64,000 bases of DNA from Misgurnus anguillicaudatus. Lineage: Eukaryota > Chordata > Actinopteri > Cypriniformes > Cobitidae. The stretch spans positions 14,144,001 through 14,208,000 of the forward strand of contig NC_073359.2 in NCBI RefSeq assembly GCF_027580225.2, written 5' to 3'. This document shows, piece after piece, positions 11,801 to 22,855 of the stretch (its first letter is position 1; each line of letters begins with the position of its first letter). The notes beneath the pieces were generated by a model. It did not search any database. It was not told the DNA's origin and saw only the letters and a list, made by a program, of their open reading frames with translations. A program made the position numbers and the translations under genes.

Positions 11801-14392
11801 GTTTTTTTAACTTGCTGGTGTGTTTTTTATTTTTTATTTGTATTTTATTTTGTTGTAGTGTTTTTTAATTTGCTGTAGTGGTTTTTAATTTGCTGTAGTG
11901 TTTTTTTAATTTGTTGTTGTTTTTTTTATTTGTTGCAGTGTTTTTTAATTTGTTGTTGTTGTTTAGTAATTTGTTGTTGTGGTTTGCACTTCAGGGCCAC
12001 CGTACTAAACCTAGCCTTTTGGGTTTTTTAAGACTACAGCTCGTCCTAGTATATATCAAACATATTATAAGTATGTAATTCTAAATCCCTACAGGTATAC
12101 AGGCATGAGCAGAATTTGTCTTTGCACTGTATACCAGTTTTGCATATAGAATGTGTGTTGAGTCTCAAGGTGTATTGTTATTGGTAGATTTCATTATGGT
12201 GACTGTAAACAAAGATGGGCATTTGAGTCATGCCTGATTGTGGTCTATTTAAGGTTCTGATTGTGGTCTATTTTAAGGGCCTTTCAGACAGGATGCGGCA
12301 GTTGTGACTGTAAAAGCTACACAGTTTCAAAATAACTGTTTAACCACAAAATGAACTCATTTTCATTAGGCGACATGCAGAAAGTGGCAAACAGTGGGCG
12401 GTTTTCACTGCTCCGCATGAAGTGCTCGTGCACCCAAAATTTCACGGGGTCTTCGCGGCAGCTGCTGAAGATAAAAATATTTGATATTTTTGTGAATGGC
12501 AGCAGCGTAGGCTTTAACCAGACATTGAACAGATTATTAACAACCAATCAGAACATTTTACTTATTATTTTACTTAAAATATTGAGGAGAAAATCATTTG
12601 AAATGTGATTTAAAGGTATAGCGGAAGATTTTCGTTTTCCGGGTGGATCACCACTGTTATTGGTCATCCCAGATGTCAATCATTCTGATTATATGTTGAC
12701 GTATAACCGTCGTACGTGCTCGCCTCTACGTTCGCTTTCTGCACATGCGCACTTTCACGTGTATGTGTGTTGTGCTACGGTTTCAACCATTCATTGAAGG
12801 TCACGTTCTCACTGTGTTTTTTTCAAAATGTCTGAGGGTCACAAGAGAAAAAGTGTCTACGAATTGTATGACAAGAAGAGAAAGGACTATAAAGAAAGAA
12901 ACAAGACCAGAATGTTTATGGGAGATTATTTCACATGCTGGCGTGAGCTAAAAGGACAGGTTGGGTTTCCCACGTGAAGTTTCTACTGGAAAGGTACATT
13001 TTGTCATGCTATTTGGAGAAATTCATTTAAAATCACTGCTAGTAAAAGTTGATGTAAGCTATGATTAGCGATGCTAGCCCTGGCACAAGTCACGAACTGC
13101 ACAGACACGGTAAACATGCCGACAGAAACTTGTAAACAGAGCAAAGAGTAGAACTGAGCTCCTGCATGCTCTCTCTCTGTCTCGTGCACGCGTTTAACAG
13201 GCGTTACCCCTCGGAGAGTGTTGCGTGTGCATCGAGGGGCGGTTCTTTTAAATAATTCTGGAAAATCTTCCACTATACCTTTAATTCACAGAGCTATCTG
13301 ATGCATCAACAAATACATATAGAAATATAAATCAGAAATCAAAAATTTAGGAAAAGAAATAAGATAATGCATTAGGAAAATTGATGAAAATGAAAAGATA
13401 TTAAATAATTGCAGTAATTAAAACTACACAATGAATGACAAAATGACACAAACAGAATTTTCGTTATGTTTTATTCGTTTTCAATAAAAACAAATGTAAC
13501 ATGGCAACGTCCGTTTCACCAACGTGACACCAGCACCGCCTGCTTACACTTTACGAGAAAGGCGCTTTCACTGTTTGCTGTGTACCGTGTGAAACGCCCT
13601 TTGCCCACCATTAATCCATTGTGGTGCATTTTTTTGTGATTTTGACAGACCAAAACCCTGTTGACTGTAAAGTAAAAGTATTGCCAAAACAGGTTTTAAA
13701 CATTGCTGGTTACATTACATGGCATGCAGCTTCAACTGAAAAATAACCACGCCAATGGAAACAGCACACAGAAGTTCAGTTTAGGCACTTCATTGAAATA
13801 ACTGAAATTGGATTCATGATTAGTATAAAGTGTAATTGTAAGAAATGGTGCACTAGTTTTATTTAGCTTTTTTCTTTTGTAACTTTTATGCCATTCTTAC
13901 ATATGCATTATCATACTGGCACGATGAGTGACATGGCATTTCCTACAACCTTTAATCATCTACAGTATGCTCAGATTTTAGTATAACTGTTTAAAGGTTC
14001 TTCAGTATGCTTTAGTATTCAGTAACTGTTCAGGGGAAAATTAAGATATATGCCTATACTCTTCATTATTTACATTAAATAACTTTTCAGCACAGACATA
14101 TTTTTGTGCTTATAGGTGCTTTTATTTTGGCTTCATGTTTTTTTAAGAATTTTTTTCTCTCTTCTGTCCATTTTAGTCTATTGAGGCCCACCAGGGCATC
14201 GGATGTATGGACTCCATGTGCTGTTTCTCAGAGGGGCAAAACGCCTGCTCACGGCTGGGTCGGATGGTGGAGCGAATGATGGGCCACTGTGACCCCTCCC
14301 GGGCCACCAGGTGCGACCTTTCTCTCTCTCACCTTTGCTGTAAGCATATATCCTACAAGCTGGATTGCGACGAGCCAGTCGTCCTGGAGTAG
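949..14392 (+). CDS. atp11b: Phospholipid-transporting P4-ATPase ATP11B, C-terminal exons (5' part outside window)
   Basis: Class-VI P4-ATPase that flips aminophospholipids to the cytosolic leaflet, working with a CDC50 subunit. Exons: 949-1076, 1256-1394, 3017-3082, 3167-3270, 3606-3771, 14177-14392, giving 272 codons before the TAG with all phases joining. The first exon reads [19 protein letters not shown], the TM5-6 region. TM7 ([20 protein letters not shown]), TM8 ([16 protein letters not shown]), TM9 ([16 protein letters not shown]) and TM10 ([18 protein letters not shown]) follow. The cytosolic tail contains [11 protein letters not shown], which I recall as typical of ATP11B rather than ATP11A; the downstream mccc1 and lamp3 support this. 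All junctions are GT-AG except the donor after 3270, which reads CT. A GTGCGA donor at 14311 inside the last exon could lead to a further terminal exon that I could not find. Upstream catalytic domains are not in the window. Confidence 0.93.
1742..2455. repeat. Fold-back TTAA-type MITE, about 714 bp, almost entirely inverted repeat
   Basis: Both ends are flanked by TTAA (1738-1741 and 2456-2459). The left end aggaatagtctactcatttt is matched inverted at the right end. The arms (about 1742-2065 and 2125-2455) pair over roughly 330 bp with few mismatches, leaving a loop of about 60 bases. It has no ORF and lies in the atp11b intron between 1394 and 3017. TTAA duplications fit piggyBac-like mobilisation. 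Confidence 0.85.
2796..2856. repeat. (CT)n microsatellite
   Basis: A nearly pure CT dinucleotide tract with one CACA interruption, in an atp11b intron about 160 bases upstream of the TM8 exon. It may add to the pyrimidine content upstream of that exon, but the exon has its own tract next to its acceptor. Confidence 0.95.
3772..5217. other. atp11b intron, no gene seen
   Basis: AT-rich single-copy-looking intron sequence between the TM10 exon and the tail exons. I see no convincing exon or intact transposon here. Confidence 0.6.
5665..5840. repeat. MITE with GGGTTA-rich inverted halves, nested in the Tc1 copy
   Basis: It begins near aaaatggctgggttattttt and ends near attttaacccagcctttg, imperfect inverted repeats of each other. 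The interior repeats GGGTTAAAA-type words. It interrupts the Tc1 transposase frame. A separate fragment of another repeat lies just upstream (5534-5640). Confidence 0.6.
6142..6340. repeat. Palindromic MITE nested in the Tc1 copy
   Basis: The left word ggtcctggagggccggtgtc (6165-6184) and right word gacactggccctccaggacc (6298-6317) are inverted copies. Together with flanking cggtcctgg/ccaggaccg they make a roughly 190-bp stem-loop element common in fish genomes. It splits the transposase frame between the KHGGG part and the C-terminal part. Confidence 0.7.
7384..7473 (+). CDS. atp11b: Candidate alternative C-terminal exon of atp11b
   Basis: After a pyrimidine-rich tract and TAG acceptor (ends 7383), an open frame starts with [19 protein letters not shown] and ends LGKIR-TAG at 7473. 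Exon 3606-3771 ends in phase 0, so splicing to 7384 continues in frame and replaces the 71-residue tail encoded at 14177 with 29 residues. A GTAGAG at 7470 could also make this a skipped or internal exon, but joining on to 14177 would shift the frame and reach an early stop. Swapping of C-terminal tails is known for mammalian ATP11 proteins. That this exon is used is inferred from its open frame, ordered composition and acceptor. Confidence 0.6.
   Translation: MYTNRVAIGDDFIALQPLSRAKTQLGKIR
8778..9367. mobile_element. GC- and CpG-rich terminal-inverted DNA element
   Basis: The left end gaaagtatactagggacgtc and right end aaaaagtatacccgggcctt contain the inverted word AAGTATAC. Both ends carry blocks of CGCGGACG/CGTCCGCG words (8800-8940 and 9270-9345), and the central 300 bp is AT-rich. 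No transposase frame is present. It is probably inserted in an older TTAA-type repeat that starts near 8073 (ttaaaggggttgtattatgc). Confidence 0.6.
10219..11664. mobile_element. Harbinger/PIF-like non-autonomous DNA transposon, about 1.45 kb
   Basis: Perfect terminal inverted repeats: tggccctcatttatcat at the left and its inverse at the right, ending gagggcca. Inner subterminal words (GTGCGTAC, TTGGCGTA) also recur inverted. The interior holds only weak frames with no recognisable transposase. It lies in the atp11b intron upstream of the tail exon. The superfamily is inferred from the terminal sequence; I could not fix a target duplication. Confidence 0.7.
11673..11990. repeat. T-rich minisatellite
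   Basis: A degenerate tandem array of a roughly 20-30-base unit built on TTTTTTAATTTGTTGTAGTG, more than ten copies, directly after the right end of the Harbinger-like element. Almost no C occurs on the + strand, which is typical of slippage-grown repeats. Confidence 0.85.
12614..13280. repeat. TTAA-type MITE, about 667 bp
   Basis: TTAA flanks (12610-12613 and 13281-13284) enclose inverted ends aggtatagcggaagattttc and gaaaatcttccactatacct. It has no transposase. It is in the same broad class as the element at 1742-2455 but differs in sequence, and lies about 0.9 kb before the atp11b tail exon. Confidence 0.8.
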
Positions 14393-14722
14393 TGAGGGCC
14401 AGCGCTGAACTTGAAGCATTCCCTAAAGATTAAAGCATAGAGTTTAGGAAAGAAACCTTTAACTTCTTGCAGATCTTTATTATGTAGATGTGTGCTACAC
14501 CACCTGGTAGGGTCTGGGTATGTGCAAATACAAAGAAAATGAATACAAAACTTCTTGCCATGAAGTTACATTTTTGAGTTTGCTTTTTAGGATCACTGTT
14601 TTCGTTTTTTATAGTCTTTACCTCCTGTCTTTGCTTTGGTGACGTGTTGTGTGTGTTTTTTATGTAGCAGATGATATGAAGATCACTTACTATACTGCTT
14701 GTGCCTCCATTTTATATCAGAC

Positions 14723-15051
14723 TAGGGCTGCACGATAAATCGCATGCGATACCACGCGCATCGCGTCGGAGATGCCGGTTCCTTGATTGGTGTTGGGTCG
14801 CCAACAGCTGCTTTCAGATGGCGCGACATTAACTGCACAGAGCCGTAGTTCCCTGACAGGCTGGGCCATATCGCATACATATCGCAGGCGATATGTCAGC
14901 GATAACTAATGCGAGATTGCCCCGATTGTCAGTGAACTAGTTGGGGCAGCTCCATCTGAAAGCAGCTGATGGCGGTTTGGTACTGGTCGGGGAGCCGGCA
15001 TTGCTGGCGGGATGCGCGTGACAAACGCATGCGATTTATCGTGCAGCCCTA
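14723..15051. mobile_element. hAT-type MITE, 329 bp, with 8-bp target duplication
   Basis: Perfect inverted ends: tagggctgcacgataaatcg at the left and its inverse at the right. The flanks at 14715-14722 and 15052-15059 are both TATCAGAC, an exact 8-bp duplication, diagnostic of hAT insertion. Inner sequences also form inverted pairs. It sits in the atp11b 3' region, about 330 bases past the stop codon. Confidence 0.93.
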
Positions 15052-15900
15052 TATCAGACTCTATAATCACTAAAGCTGTCTGCTTATCAGTGTTTTTACA
15101 CATCACACCCAGCAAAACTAACACTATGTCAGTATATCCAAGTATATGCTTGTGGAATGTTGTATTATGATGTCTGTGAAACATCCTATGTTCTCAGTTT
15201 TGCGTCCCAGTTCAGAGTGTTTTAGTCTTCATGTTATCTTTGCTTTATGTTCATATCTCTCAGTGAGGGCAATCTGCATGCAGCTATAATGTAATTACAT
15301 TTCTTGTAATAATTTTAACTGTCAGTGTCCGTATGTTTCCGAAGCTACTCCATAGTGTCCAAATGTTGAAACATGTAAATAGACATTTGATCTCCATAAA
15401 TATAAAATATAAAAACCTGTTCCAGTTTAACCGCTAGAACACTGCCATGGATAGCAGGGTACTAATGAAGACCTCTGCTTTGACTGGCCAATGTCAGCTG
15501 TAGATACAATGTTTATCTACTGTTGAGTTATTGGTTTGGTTACTACAAAGAAAAAATGAAAAGAAATCTAGGGACCACTTTAGGATTGAGGGAGACACTG
15601 GAATCTGTAGTCTCCTGTAGTCTCCAAGCTAATTTTTTAATCGCCTTTGCTGTTTTAATTGTTAAACTTGAAGCCTTACAAATGAACTATCAGTGTGTCT
15701 AATTGCATGGTTGCAGCCGTTGGTATTTACTGTGTTGAATGGTCAGTAAATGCCTTTTAAAAGAGTGCTTTTTCCCAAAATAGTATTATCCTCCATTGAT
15801 TTGCCAGGTTTTTTTCAGCTCCTACAATCTTAAAATTGAAGCATTTAAATTTTTATACATTTAGTTCAGTGGCTTGTTGCATTGATTGGTTGGTCTGTAC

Positions 15901-16931
15901 CAGGGGTCCCCAACTTTTTTTACACTGTGGACCGGTTTCGGCTTAAAATTGTTCCACGGACAGTGGGTGGCTTGGATTGTGCTAGTGCAAGTAAGACTCG
16001 CGTGTTGCACATACCTTTTGCACTGCTAACGCAATGCTCTACCACTAAGCTATACAGGAGCACCACTTACTTTCATTGTTTTACAAGTTTCCTGCCCATT
16101 CAGCTTTAATAATTAAAGGTGCTGTAGAATGTAAAATTGTATTTACCTAGGCATAGATGAATAATACGAGCTCTGTACATGGTAATGACATATCGTGAAC
16201 GCAATTGTTTTCTCCTTATGTAAACCTCATGCATGCAAAAGACAGCTAAAAAAAACAGCCTAGTCTTAACACAACACCGACTGTGAAGTTACAGTCAAGA
16301 TGTACCCCCCAACATTAAATTAAGTACAGTGTTGTTACAATGCTAAAAACAAAGTTGTGACTGCTGAGTTAACGCCATATGCTAGTTAATGCTATATGCT
16401 AGCATTTAGGCTGACGTTATACTATTGACATTACAGTTGCGTTTTGCAGGTCCATGACACAAACTTACCATTCAGAAATGACCATTTTATTCTAAAGGCA
16501 AATCCTAGGGTTGTAAATGGACATGTAAAACCGTCTCTGGATATTTTGTGCGCTTAATAAAGCTTCTATATAAATATCAGAGAACAAGTAAACATATTAT
16601 TTCAATGCATTCTTCAGAACCTTTAATGGTAAACAATTTTGGCTTGCTGTCCTTAAAGGTCAGGATCAAGCCCCAAGTTAAAGTAGAACTGCACAGAGGA
16701 AAAATAAGCAATGAAGGAGGAGATGGGAAGAGAAGGGATGCTGAAAAAAATGCTGCTGGGCAGGGAAGCATGGAGACTGCCATTTTTATGGTTTTAATGA
16801 TGATCGACACAGGACTGGTTGCGTTCCTCCTAAAGCTATCACGTTACTATTATACGCACGTTTTCCAGGTCCCAGTGGCAACTTGTCTTCAGCCCGGTAC
16901 TGGGTCGTGGCCCAGTGGTTGGGGATCTCTG
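15901..16931. mobile_element. hAT (Charlie-like) non-autonomous element, 1.03 kb
   Basis: The left end caggggtccccaactt and right end gttggggatctctgg are inverted repeats. Flanks GTCTGTAC (15893-15900) and GTCTATAC (16932-16939) form an 8-bp target duplication with one mismatch. The interior has two overlapping open frames of about 142 and 77 codons on opposite strands, neither resembling a transposase. Confidence 0.85.
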
Positions 16932-19900
16932 GTCTATACTGCTTTACTTCCATTTGTCTTTAGACCAGTGTGGTAGACAACTACTTATAAAATTAGCTAA
17001 GAGCCACTGTTATAGACAATGAAAGATTGTCTACTGTGGTGGTATGCATTCAGTAGACCCTGCATATATGTATGTATATGAATTCAATATACTCTTTCTG
17101 ACCTAAACCTCTATACCTCAAGATCTTAAAACGGTTGTCTTTATCTGCAACAATGGTACATATGTTTATTCATCCTATCTTACTCCTTTCTTCAACATAA
17201 TCCAAAGATAACTGCATTACTGTAGCTACTAATGTAATCTTTATCTTATATAGCATGGTGTATCTATAACATGGCTGTACTTGAAGGACATTTGTCCTCA
17301 AAAGAAACTTTATGAAGTGATGCCCTATGGTGAATAACTCCGATTTACTGTTGGTATGGCATTTGAGAAATACAGCTTGCTCAGACTGCTTAAGGGCTGC
17401 CTTATTCCACTCAATTTACAAATATTATATATGTTTTATAGTAAAGCTATATTCATGCCGAATATTTTTCTACAGTCTATAGATTTATCTTAATAAATAG
17501 TTTATATGATTATTACTTACGTACTGTAACTTGTGAACTTATATACTGAAGAGGTTGTAGTCTATGTAAATGTCAAAGCTGTGAACGGATGTTGTGTGTA
17601 TATTTGTATTTGGTGTCCTTTAACTATGCACATGAATCCATCTTGCACTAACCTGTCTTTGCATTCATTTTTCCATTGATGCCATCCATGAGTTAAAGGT
17701 GCACTGTGCAGGATTTTCAGTTACAACATTTAGACTCTCGCTCTCGCCTCTCTCTGTACAAACATACAAAACTACTACTTACTTTGAGTGAACCGCAATG
17801 GCCCAATTGTTGCAAAGAAAATTATTTAACTGTATAATTTGAAGAATCTTTTTGCACCACAAAGGCCCTTTGTCAAACGATTCTTCAGATGTTTTTTTAT
17901 GGAAACATTTAGTCAAAAATATATTTTATTTCATTGTGAAGCACCTTTATTTTGAATGTATATTAATAAGTCCATACTTTATTTTTTGGGAAATCCTGCA
18001 TTGTCCATCTTTAAATGCAGCTTTAGAAGATGTGTATTGTAGGCATGCACCAATATAGGCAGGCTTGTAGCCAATCATTACTTTTGTTAGTCATAAAGTC
18101 ACCTTTACACAACTCTTTGTACTATACAGATTTCAAAGCATCAGTAGTATTCAATGTTAAGTGTCATGGTTAATTATGTCTTATAATTAGAGTAACAATA
18201 TCTAGAGACCAGACAGGTACATAGGCTAATGCAATAGCCAGATAATCTACACATTTTAAATTTGGCATGTTTCAAGTAAAATGTAATATCAAGATGTACA
18301 AGTTGAATAAGATGTATTTTTTAGTATAAGGGTCTTAGAGATTTCAGTCCCTCTCTTCATATTCAAACACCCACATATTAGTCTGACTAATGCAGGTAGA
18401 ACAGGAATTATATATTTTAAACTTGTCCAAAGCATTTACACTTTCCCCCTCTTTCTTCACAATTGATGCTTCCAGATCATGGAGTGACTCAGAGACCTTC
18501 TCCAATGACCGAAGCATCTTGACACTCTCGCCCATGGAAGTATCCCATTGTTAAGAAAAGGCCACACACCAGCCCCAAAAAAGGAACCGTTCATGAAGTT
18601 TGGACACCTACCCTTTCCCCTTGCCCTAGTACAATCACCAGCCAGTCATACACAGAGAACACCTTTACACTTTAAAGGCTCTGGTTTTCAGAGCACATTG
18701 CGTCAACCTTGACAAGCAACACAAGATATTCAGTGGTTCTTTAAAGAAACCAAAAGATTTGAATGATTCGGGTTCTGCTATTGCAGTAGTTAACCATGGA
18801 ACTGTATGCAAAGGGCCACAATCTTTCCTGAGGAAAATGAGGGGTCTGTTTGAAAGCCATAATTCCCTCTTAAATGCCTGATTTTCAAGGTATTAAATGT
18901 AAGTTTAGTGTAGCATTAGAGCTCAAATATGTAACCTCCTAACCTGAGATGCCTACCTGTACACCCAAACAGTCTTGGATTGTGCAGATTATCATAATGC
19001 AGGAATGTTGCAGAGTTCTTAAAGGCTGACATATCATTTTCATACTTTAAACCTCATTAACCCTGTGCCTGCATATTATTTCATGTTTCTTCTCTCTTGC
19101 AAATGTTTGCTATGTTTTCATCTCTAGCCATTGTCACAAGTTAATTTATCATTGTTGGCGTGTTCCTTGTTTTTCTGCTCACTGTATGTTCCCGCTTGAC
19201 AGAGCTGTTTTATTTTTTGTGTGTGTATTTAATTTGCATAAGAGGACATAGTCTATATAAATTAAAAAATCTTCCCACATGGGCAGTGATTTACTGTTAC
19301 ATGAATGCTTAAGCTTTGAGACAACCGTTTTAAACTTGCTTATCAACTATACTAAAGTTTTTGATATTAGCCTGCATGTAGCGCTTTGGTCAGTCCGTCA
19401 GAATTACCCCGGATTGGCATTAGATAACTTGACATAAATACTCCCAGCTTGGTGAGTGTTAAAACTAGGCTTTAAGTTTGTTTTTGTTTTTGCACAGTAC
19501 AATTCAAATTGATCCAGCCTGGATCCTTTAAATATGGTGCCGTGACCCTTATGGCTGTTGAATGATCGAACTAAAGAGTTGTGGAGTACAGAGATTTGTT
19601 ACCTCTGTTTTTTGTTTGTATATCACTTTTCATGTCAGTAAACAAACTTCTGAACACCAGTCATAACTATTTATATGAGTTAAAAATAGAAAGTGTTTTG
19701 CTGTATAATGTATTGTAATTGATTATATAGCAATTCAGTATGCCATTTGTTACTCAAAAAGACATTAGCAATAAGACTCGGTCTAGACTGGTAATGCCTG
19801 ATCTAGCTGTGATGTCAGTAATTCATGTTACGGTTCTATTTTTTTCTGTAAATGTCTGTTCTACTTTCCTTGCAATGAATTTAAGTACTGATGTTTATGA

Positions 19901-20392
19901 AAGATCTATTTACAGAATAAATACATTTTTAAAATATGGTGTCTCATTAATGCACTACAGCGGATAAAGTAATAAGTTTTGGTAAGCAATTATCCAGGTG
20001 GTTCAGTTCCTTTCCAAGTATAGATTTTAAAACAACTCAGTCTGGCTAAACCGATGGTAAACAAAGCTTTAACACCAAAACTACATCATAATATCTATTT
20101 TGACGCATTTGCAAAGCTTTTTCTCCGGTCACTTAATCTTCCTTTTCTGTCTTCCTTATCTGCCATTGTTAATGATTTTGGCCAAGTTTTACAGAAAAGC
20201 ATTAAGGGTATAGTCCCAGACTAAAAGGCATGTTTAAGTTGTCTTAACTGGAAAATATTTGCCTTGCCATTTTGTAAATTATTTCATCACTATTTCCTTG
20301 TCTCAGGAGTCAGGATGCACATCAGTTATGAGTCACATTTATAAAAGCAGCTTAAATGTCTCCTGGCCCTCTAAGCCCTGCCGGTAACACTT

Positions 20393-20679
20393 TACAGCTA
20401 AGTTGTATTTGTTAACAATTAGTTAATGCAATCTAACATGAACTATCAGTGAACAATACTACAGCATTTATTAATGTTAGTTTATGTTAATTTTAATATT
20501 TACTAATACATTTTTAAACATTAACCTTAGTAAATGCACCGTAAACTAACATGAACAATTGTATTGACATTAACTAACATTAAAGAAGATTCAGTAATGC
20601 AAAAAAAAACCTATATTGTTTGTTGTTAGTTCATACATTTACTAATGTTTACTAATACAACCTATTGTAAAGTGTTACC
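20393..20679. repeat. MITE with GGTAACACTTTAC termini
   Basis: The left end ggtaacactttac is matched by gtaaagtgttacc at the right. The interior is AT-rich, repeating AACTAACATGAAC-like words in both orientations. Such elements are abundant in fish. Confidence 0.8.
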
Positions 20680-21125
20680 GCCCTGTCTGTGAAACCAGGC
20701 CTTTATGTTTATAAAATGATTGGTTCCAAACAATGAATTTAAATTGGCTAAGGCATACTATGTAAATGACCATAAATGTTCCTTGTAGCCTGACATCCAC
20801 AAACAGCCTAGAGCTAGAAATGTTCTTTATATGTTTCAGAAACTTACTTGGCAGATAAATCACTGATATTATTATTATTAATAATAAATAATTTCTTAAA
20901 TATAGGTAACTGTCTTTTATCATACTGTTTTTAAAGCAGTACGGAGCTTGAGTTAGTTATTTTACCACACTAAAGGGTAGTAACAAATCATTCAACATTG
21001 TTTTTGAAATTGATTCTTTTTACCAGGTGATTTGTAATATATCAAACGTCTTGACGTCTATAACATTACTTATAACCATTTATATTTTTACTTTTTAAAA
21101 CCATTTATTTACCTATTACTTAAGT

Positions 21126-21620
21126 CTAAATGCCGCCGCAAGAGTGCTTACTCAATCTAAAAAGTATGACCACATTAGTCCAATTCTGGCATCTTTACAC
21201 TGGCTACCAGTTAAATATTGCATACAATTTAAAATATTACTAATCACCTACAAAGCCTTAAATGGCCTAGCACCCTCGTACATTAAAGAATTACTATCAG
21301 AATACAATCCACCACATAAACTGCGATCACAAAATTCTGGCCACTTAATTATCCCTAGAATATCAAAAGTGTCTAAAGGTTTCCTGCTTAGCCCCTAGCT
21401 CTGGAATGATTTACCAAATAATGGTCGAGTATCAGACACAGTCGATCAATTTAAAGCTAAACTTAAGACATTCTTCTTAAACAAAGCATTCACATAAAAT
21501 GTCCAGTAAATGTACTTATTCCGCACTAAGCACTCATATACCTCATATGGGTAATATACTATTGCCGCAATAGGTAGCCTGTCTGGAACCGAGCGGATTT
21601 TAAACCACAATACTGTATGA
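21126..21620 (+). pseudogene. 3' tail of an L2/CR1-like LINE (RT C-terminus)
   Basis: An open segment with YDHISPILASLHWLPVKYC and YKALNGLAPSYIKELL is the conserved C-terminal part of the ORF2 protein of fish L2/CR1-type LINEs. A premature stop follows KGFLLSP, after which WNDLPNN and FKAKLKTFFLNKAFT continue in another stretch. The tail to 21620 matches, inverted, the 3' tail at 42270-42420 (gcctgtctggaaccgag). A 5'-truncated dead copy. Confidence 0.85.
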
Positions 21621-21644
21621 CACTTGCATTACATGCATTGCAGG

Positions 21645-21852
21645 TCTTCAGACATGCAATAGTATGCACAGATGCCTCCAACACGGGGTGGGGAGCCACG
21701 TACGGCGAGCTTGCAGCTTCAGGAGTGTGGACATCACCTCAGCTGCATTGGCACATAAATTGCAGTCGGTCCAGATGATTTGGAAACATTTCGGCAGAGC
21801 GCAGATAGATCTGTTTGCATCTCCAGAAACAACCCACTGTCGCCTATTTTAG
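21645..21852 (+). pseudogene. DIRS RNase H remnant
   Basis: The frame containing VCTDASNTGWGATYGELAA matches the RNase H core of DIRS-like elements, with the catalytic Asp in TDAS. GVWTSPQLHWHIN follows, then stops break it. It is read on the + strand in the same orientation as the recombinase downstream. Confidence 0.8.
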
Positions 21853-21914
21853 GTTTTAGGTGATTTACCCCAGGCGGTATCTAACACCATCGATGCAGCG
21901 CGAGCGCCGTCTAC

Positions 21915-22855
21915 GAGACAGGCGTATACGCTGAAATGGAACCTGTTTGTTGAATGGTGTACCTCTCAACGAGAGGACCCCCGGGAATGCTCGATCAGTA
22001 TTGTGCTTTCATATCTCCAGCACCGCTTGGAGAAGAGGCTGTCACCATCTACTATTAAAGTAGATATCGCGGCGATATCCGCGCATCACGCACCCATAGA
22101 CGGTAGATCTGTGGGTCAGCACGATCTGGTCATTAGGTTTTTAAGAGGTGCACTAAGGCTGAATCCTTCGCGCCCTCCCTCTATTCCTCCTTGGGATCTG
22201 CCCATGGTGCTGAAAGCCCTGCAGGACGCCCCTTTCGATCCTCTGCGGACGGTGAGCGTCAAGTTTCTCACTATGAAAACTTTGACGCTCCTCGCATTGG
22301 CTTCCATTAAGAGGAGGGGATCTTCATGCATTTTCGGTCAACAATTCGTGCCTTCAGTTCGGGCCGGCTGAATCCATCGTTACACTGAGACCCCAGCCGG
22401 GCTACGTGCCTAAAGTTCCCACCACTCCCTTCAGAGATCAGGTGGTGAACTTACAAGCGCTGCCTTCGGAGGAGGCAGACCCAGACATGGCTTTGTTATG
22501 TCCTGTACGTGCACTACTTGTGTATGTGGATCGCACTCAAAGCTTTCGGACCTCAGAACAGCTCTTTGTCTGTTACGGTGGTCAGCAGAAAGGGAAAGCT
22601 GTCACTAGACTGAGGATGTCTCATTGGATTGTAGACACAATCGCCCTGGCTTATGAGAAACAGGGCATTCCTTGCCCTTTTGGTTTGAGAGCCCATTCAA
22701 CCAGAAGCGTGGCTTCATCTTGGGCTTTGGCTTGTGGTTCCTCACTTTCAGATATTTGTAGAGCTGCTGGCTGGGCGACACCTAATACGTTCACTAGATT
22801 CTACAGTGGTCGTGTTGAGCCGGTATCCTCTCGAGTTCTCTCGTCAGATCAGTGA
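21915..22855 (+). pseudogene. DIRS tyrosine recombinase, frameshifted
   Basis: The N-terminal core-binding part (LSYLQHRLEKRLSPSTIK, about 22010-22063) continues to LALASIKRRG near 22320. There the frame shifts, and the catalytic part runs at 22406-22855. Visible catalytic residues are the Arg region KRR, the box II motif HSTR (in RAHSTRSVASSW) and the C-terminal Tyr in FTRFYSGRV. The frameshift near 22318 and upstream stops make it non-functional. Confidence 0.85.

Larger units (their letters stand above)
14393..19945 (+). other. atp11b: Probable long atp11b 3' UTR and flank with nested transposons
   Basis: No gene is visible after the atp11b stop. Candidate poly(A) signals are AATAAA at 17492-17497 and at 19916-19921; the second follows a T-rich stretch and is followed by a GT-containing segment. 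Mammalian ATP11B transcripts also have multi-kilobase 3' UTRs. Two hAT-type insertions (14723-15051, 15901-16931) lie inside. A short minus-strand open frame at 18344-18535 shows no recognisable motif. Confidence 0.45.

Noticed and set aside
949..14392. Assignment to atp11a
   Set aside because: The tail words [11 protein letters not shown] and HLHPTST match my recollection of ATP11B, and the neighbours mccc1 and lamp3 fit the ATP11B locus. The human ATP11A region has LAMP1 and MCF2L instead.
16548..16976. 142-codon + strand open frame
   Set aside because: It runs across the right end of a hAT element into flanking DNA, so it cannot be a conserved gene.
18344..18535. 63-codon minus-strand open frame beginning MGESVKMLRSLEKVSESL, coiled-coil-like
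   Set aside because: No splice partners, no known domain, and it lies within the probable atp11b 3' UTR on the opposite strand; too short to call.
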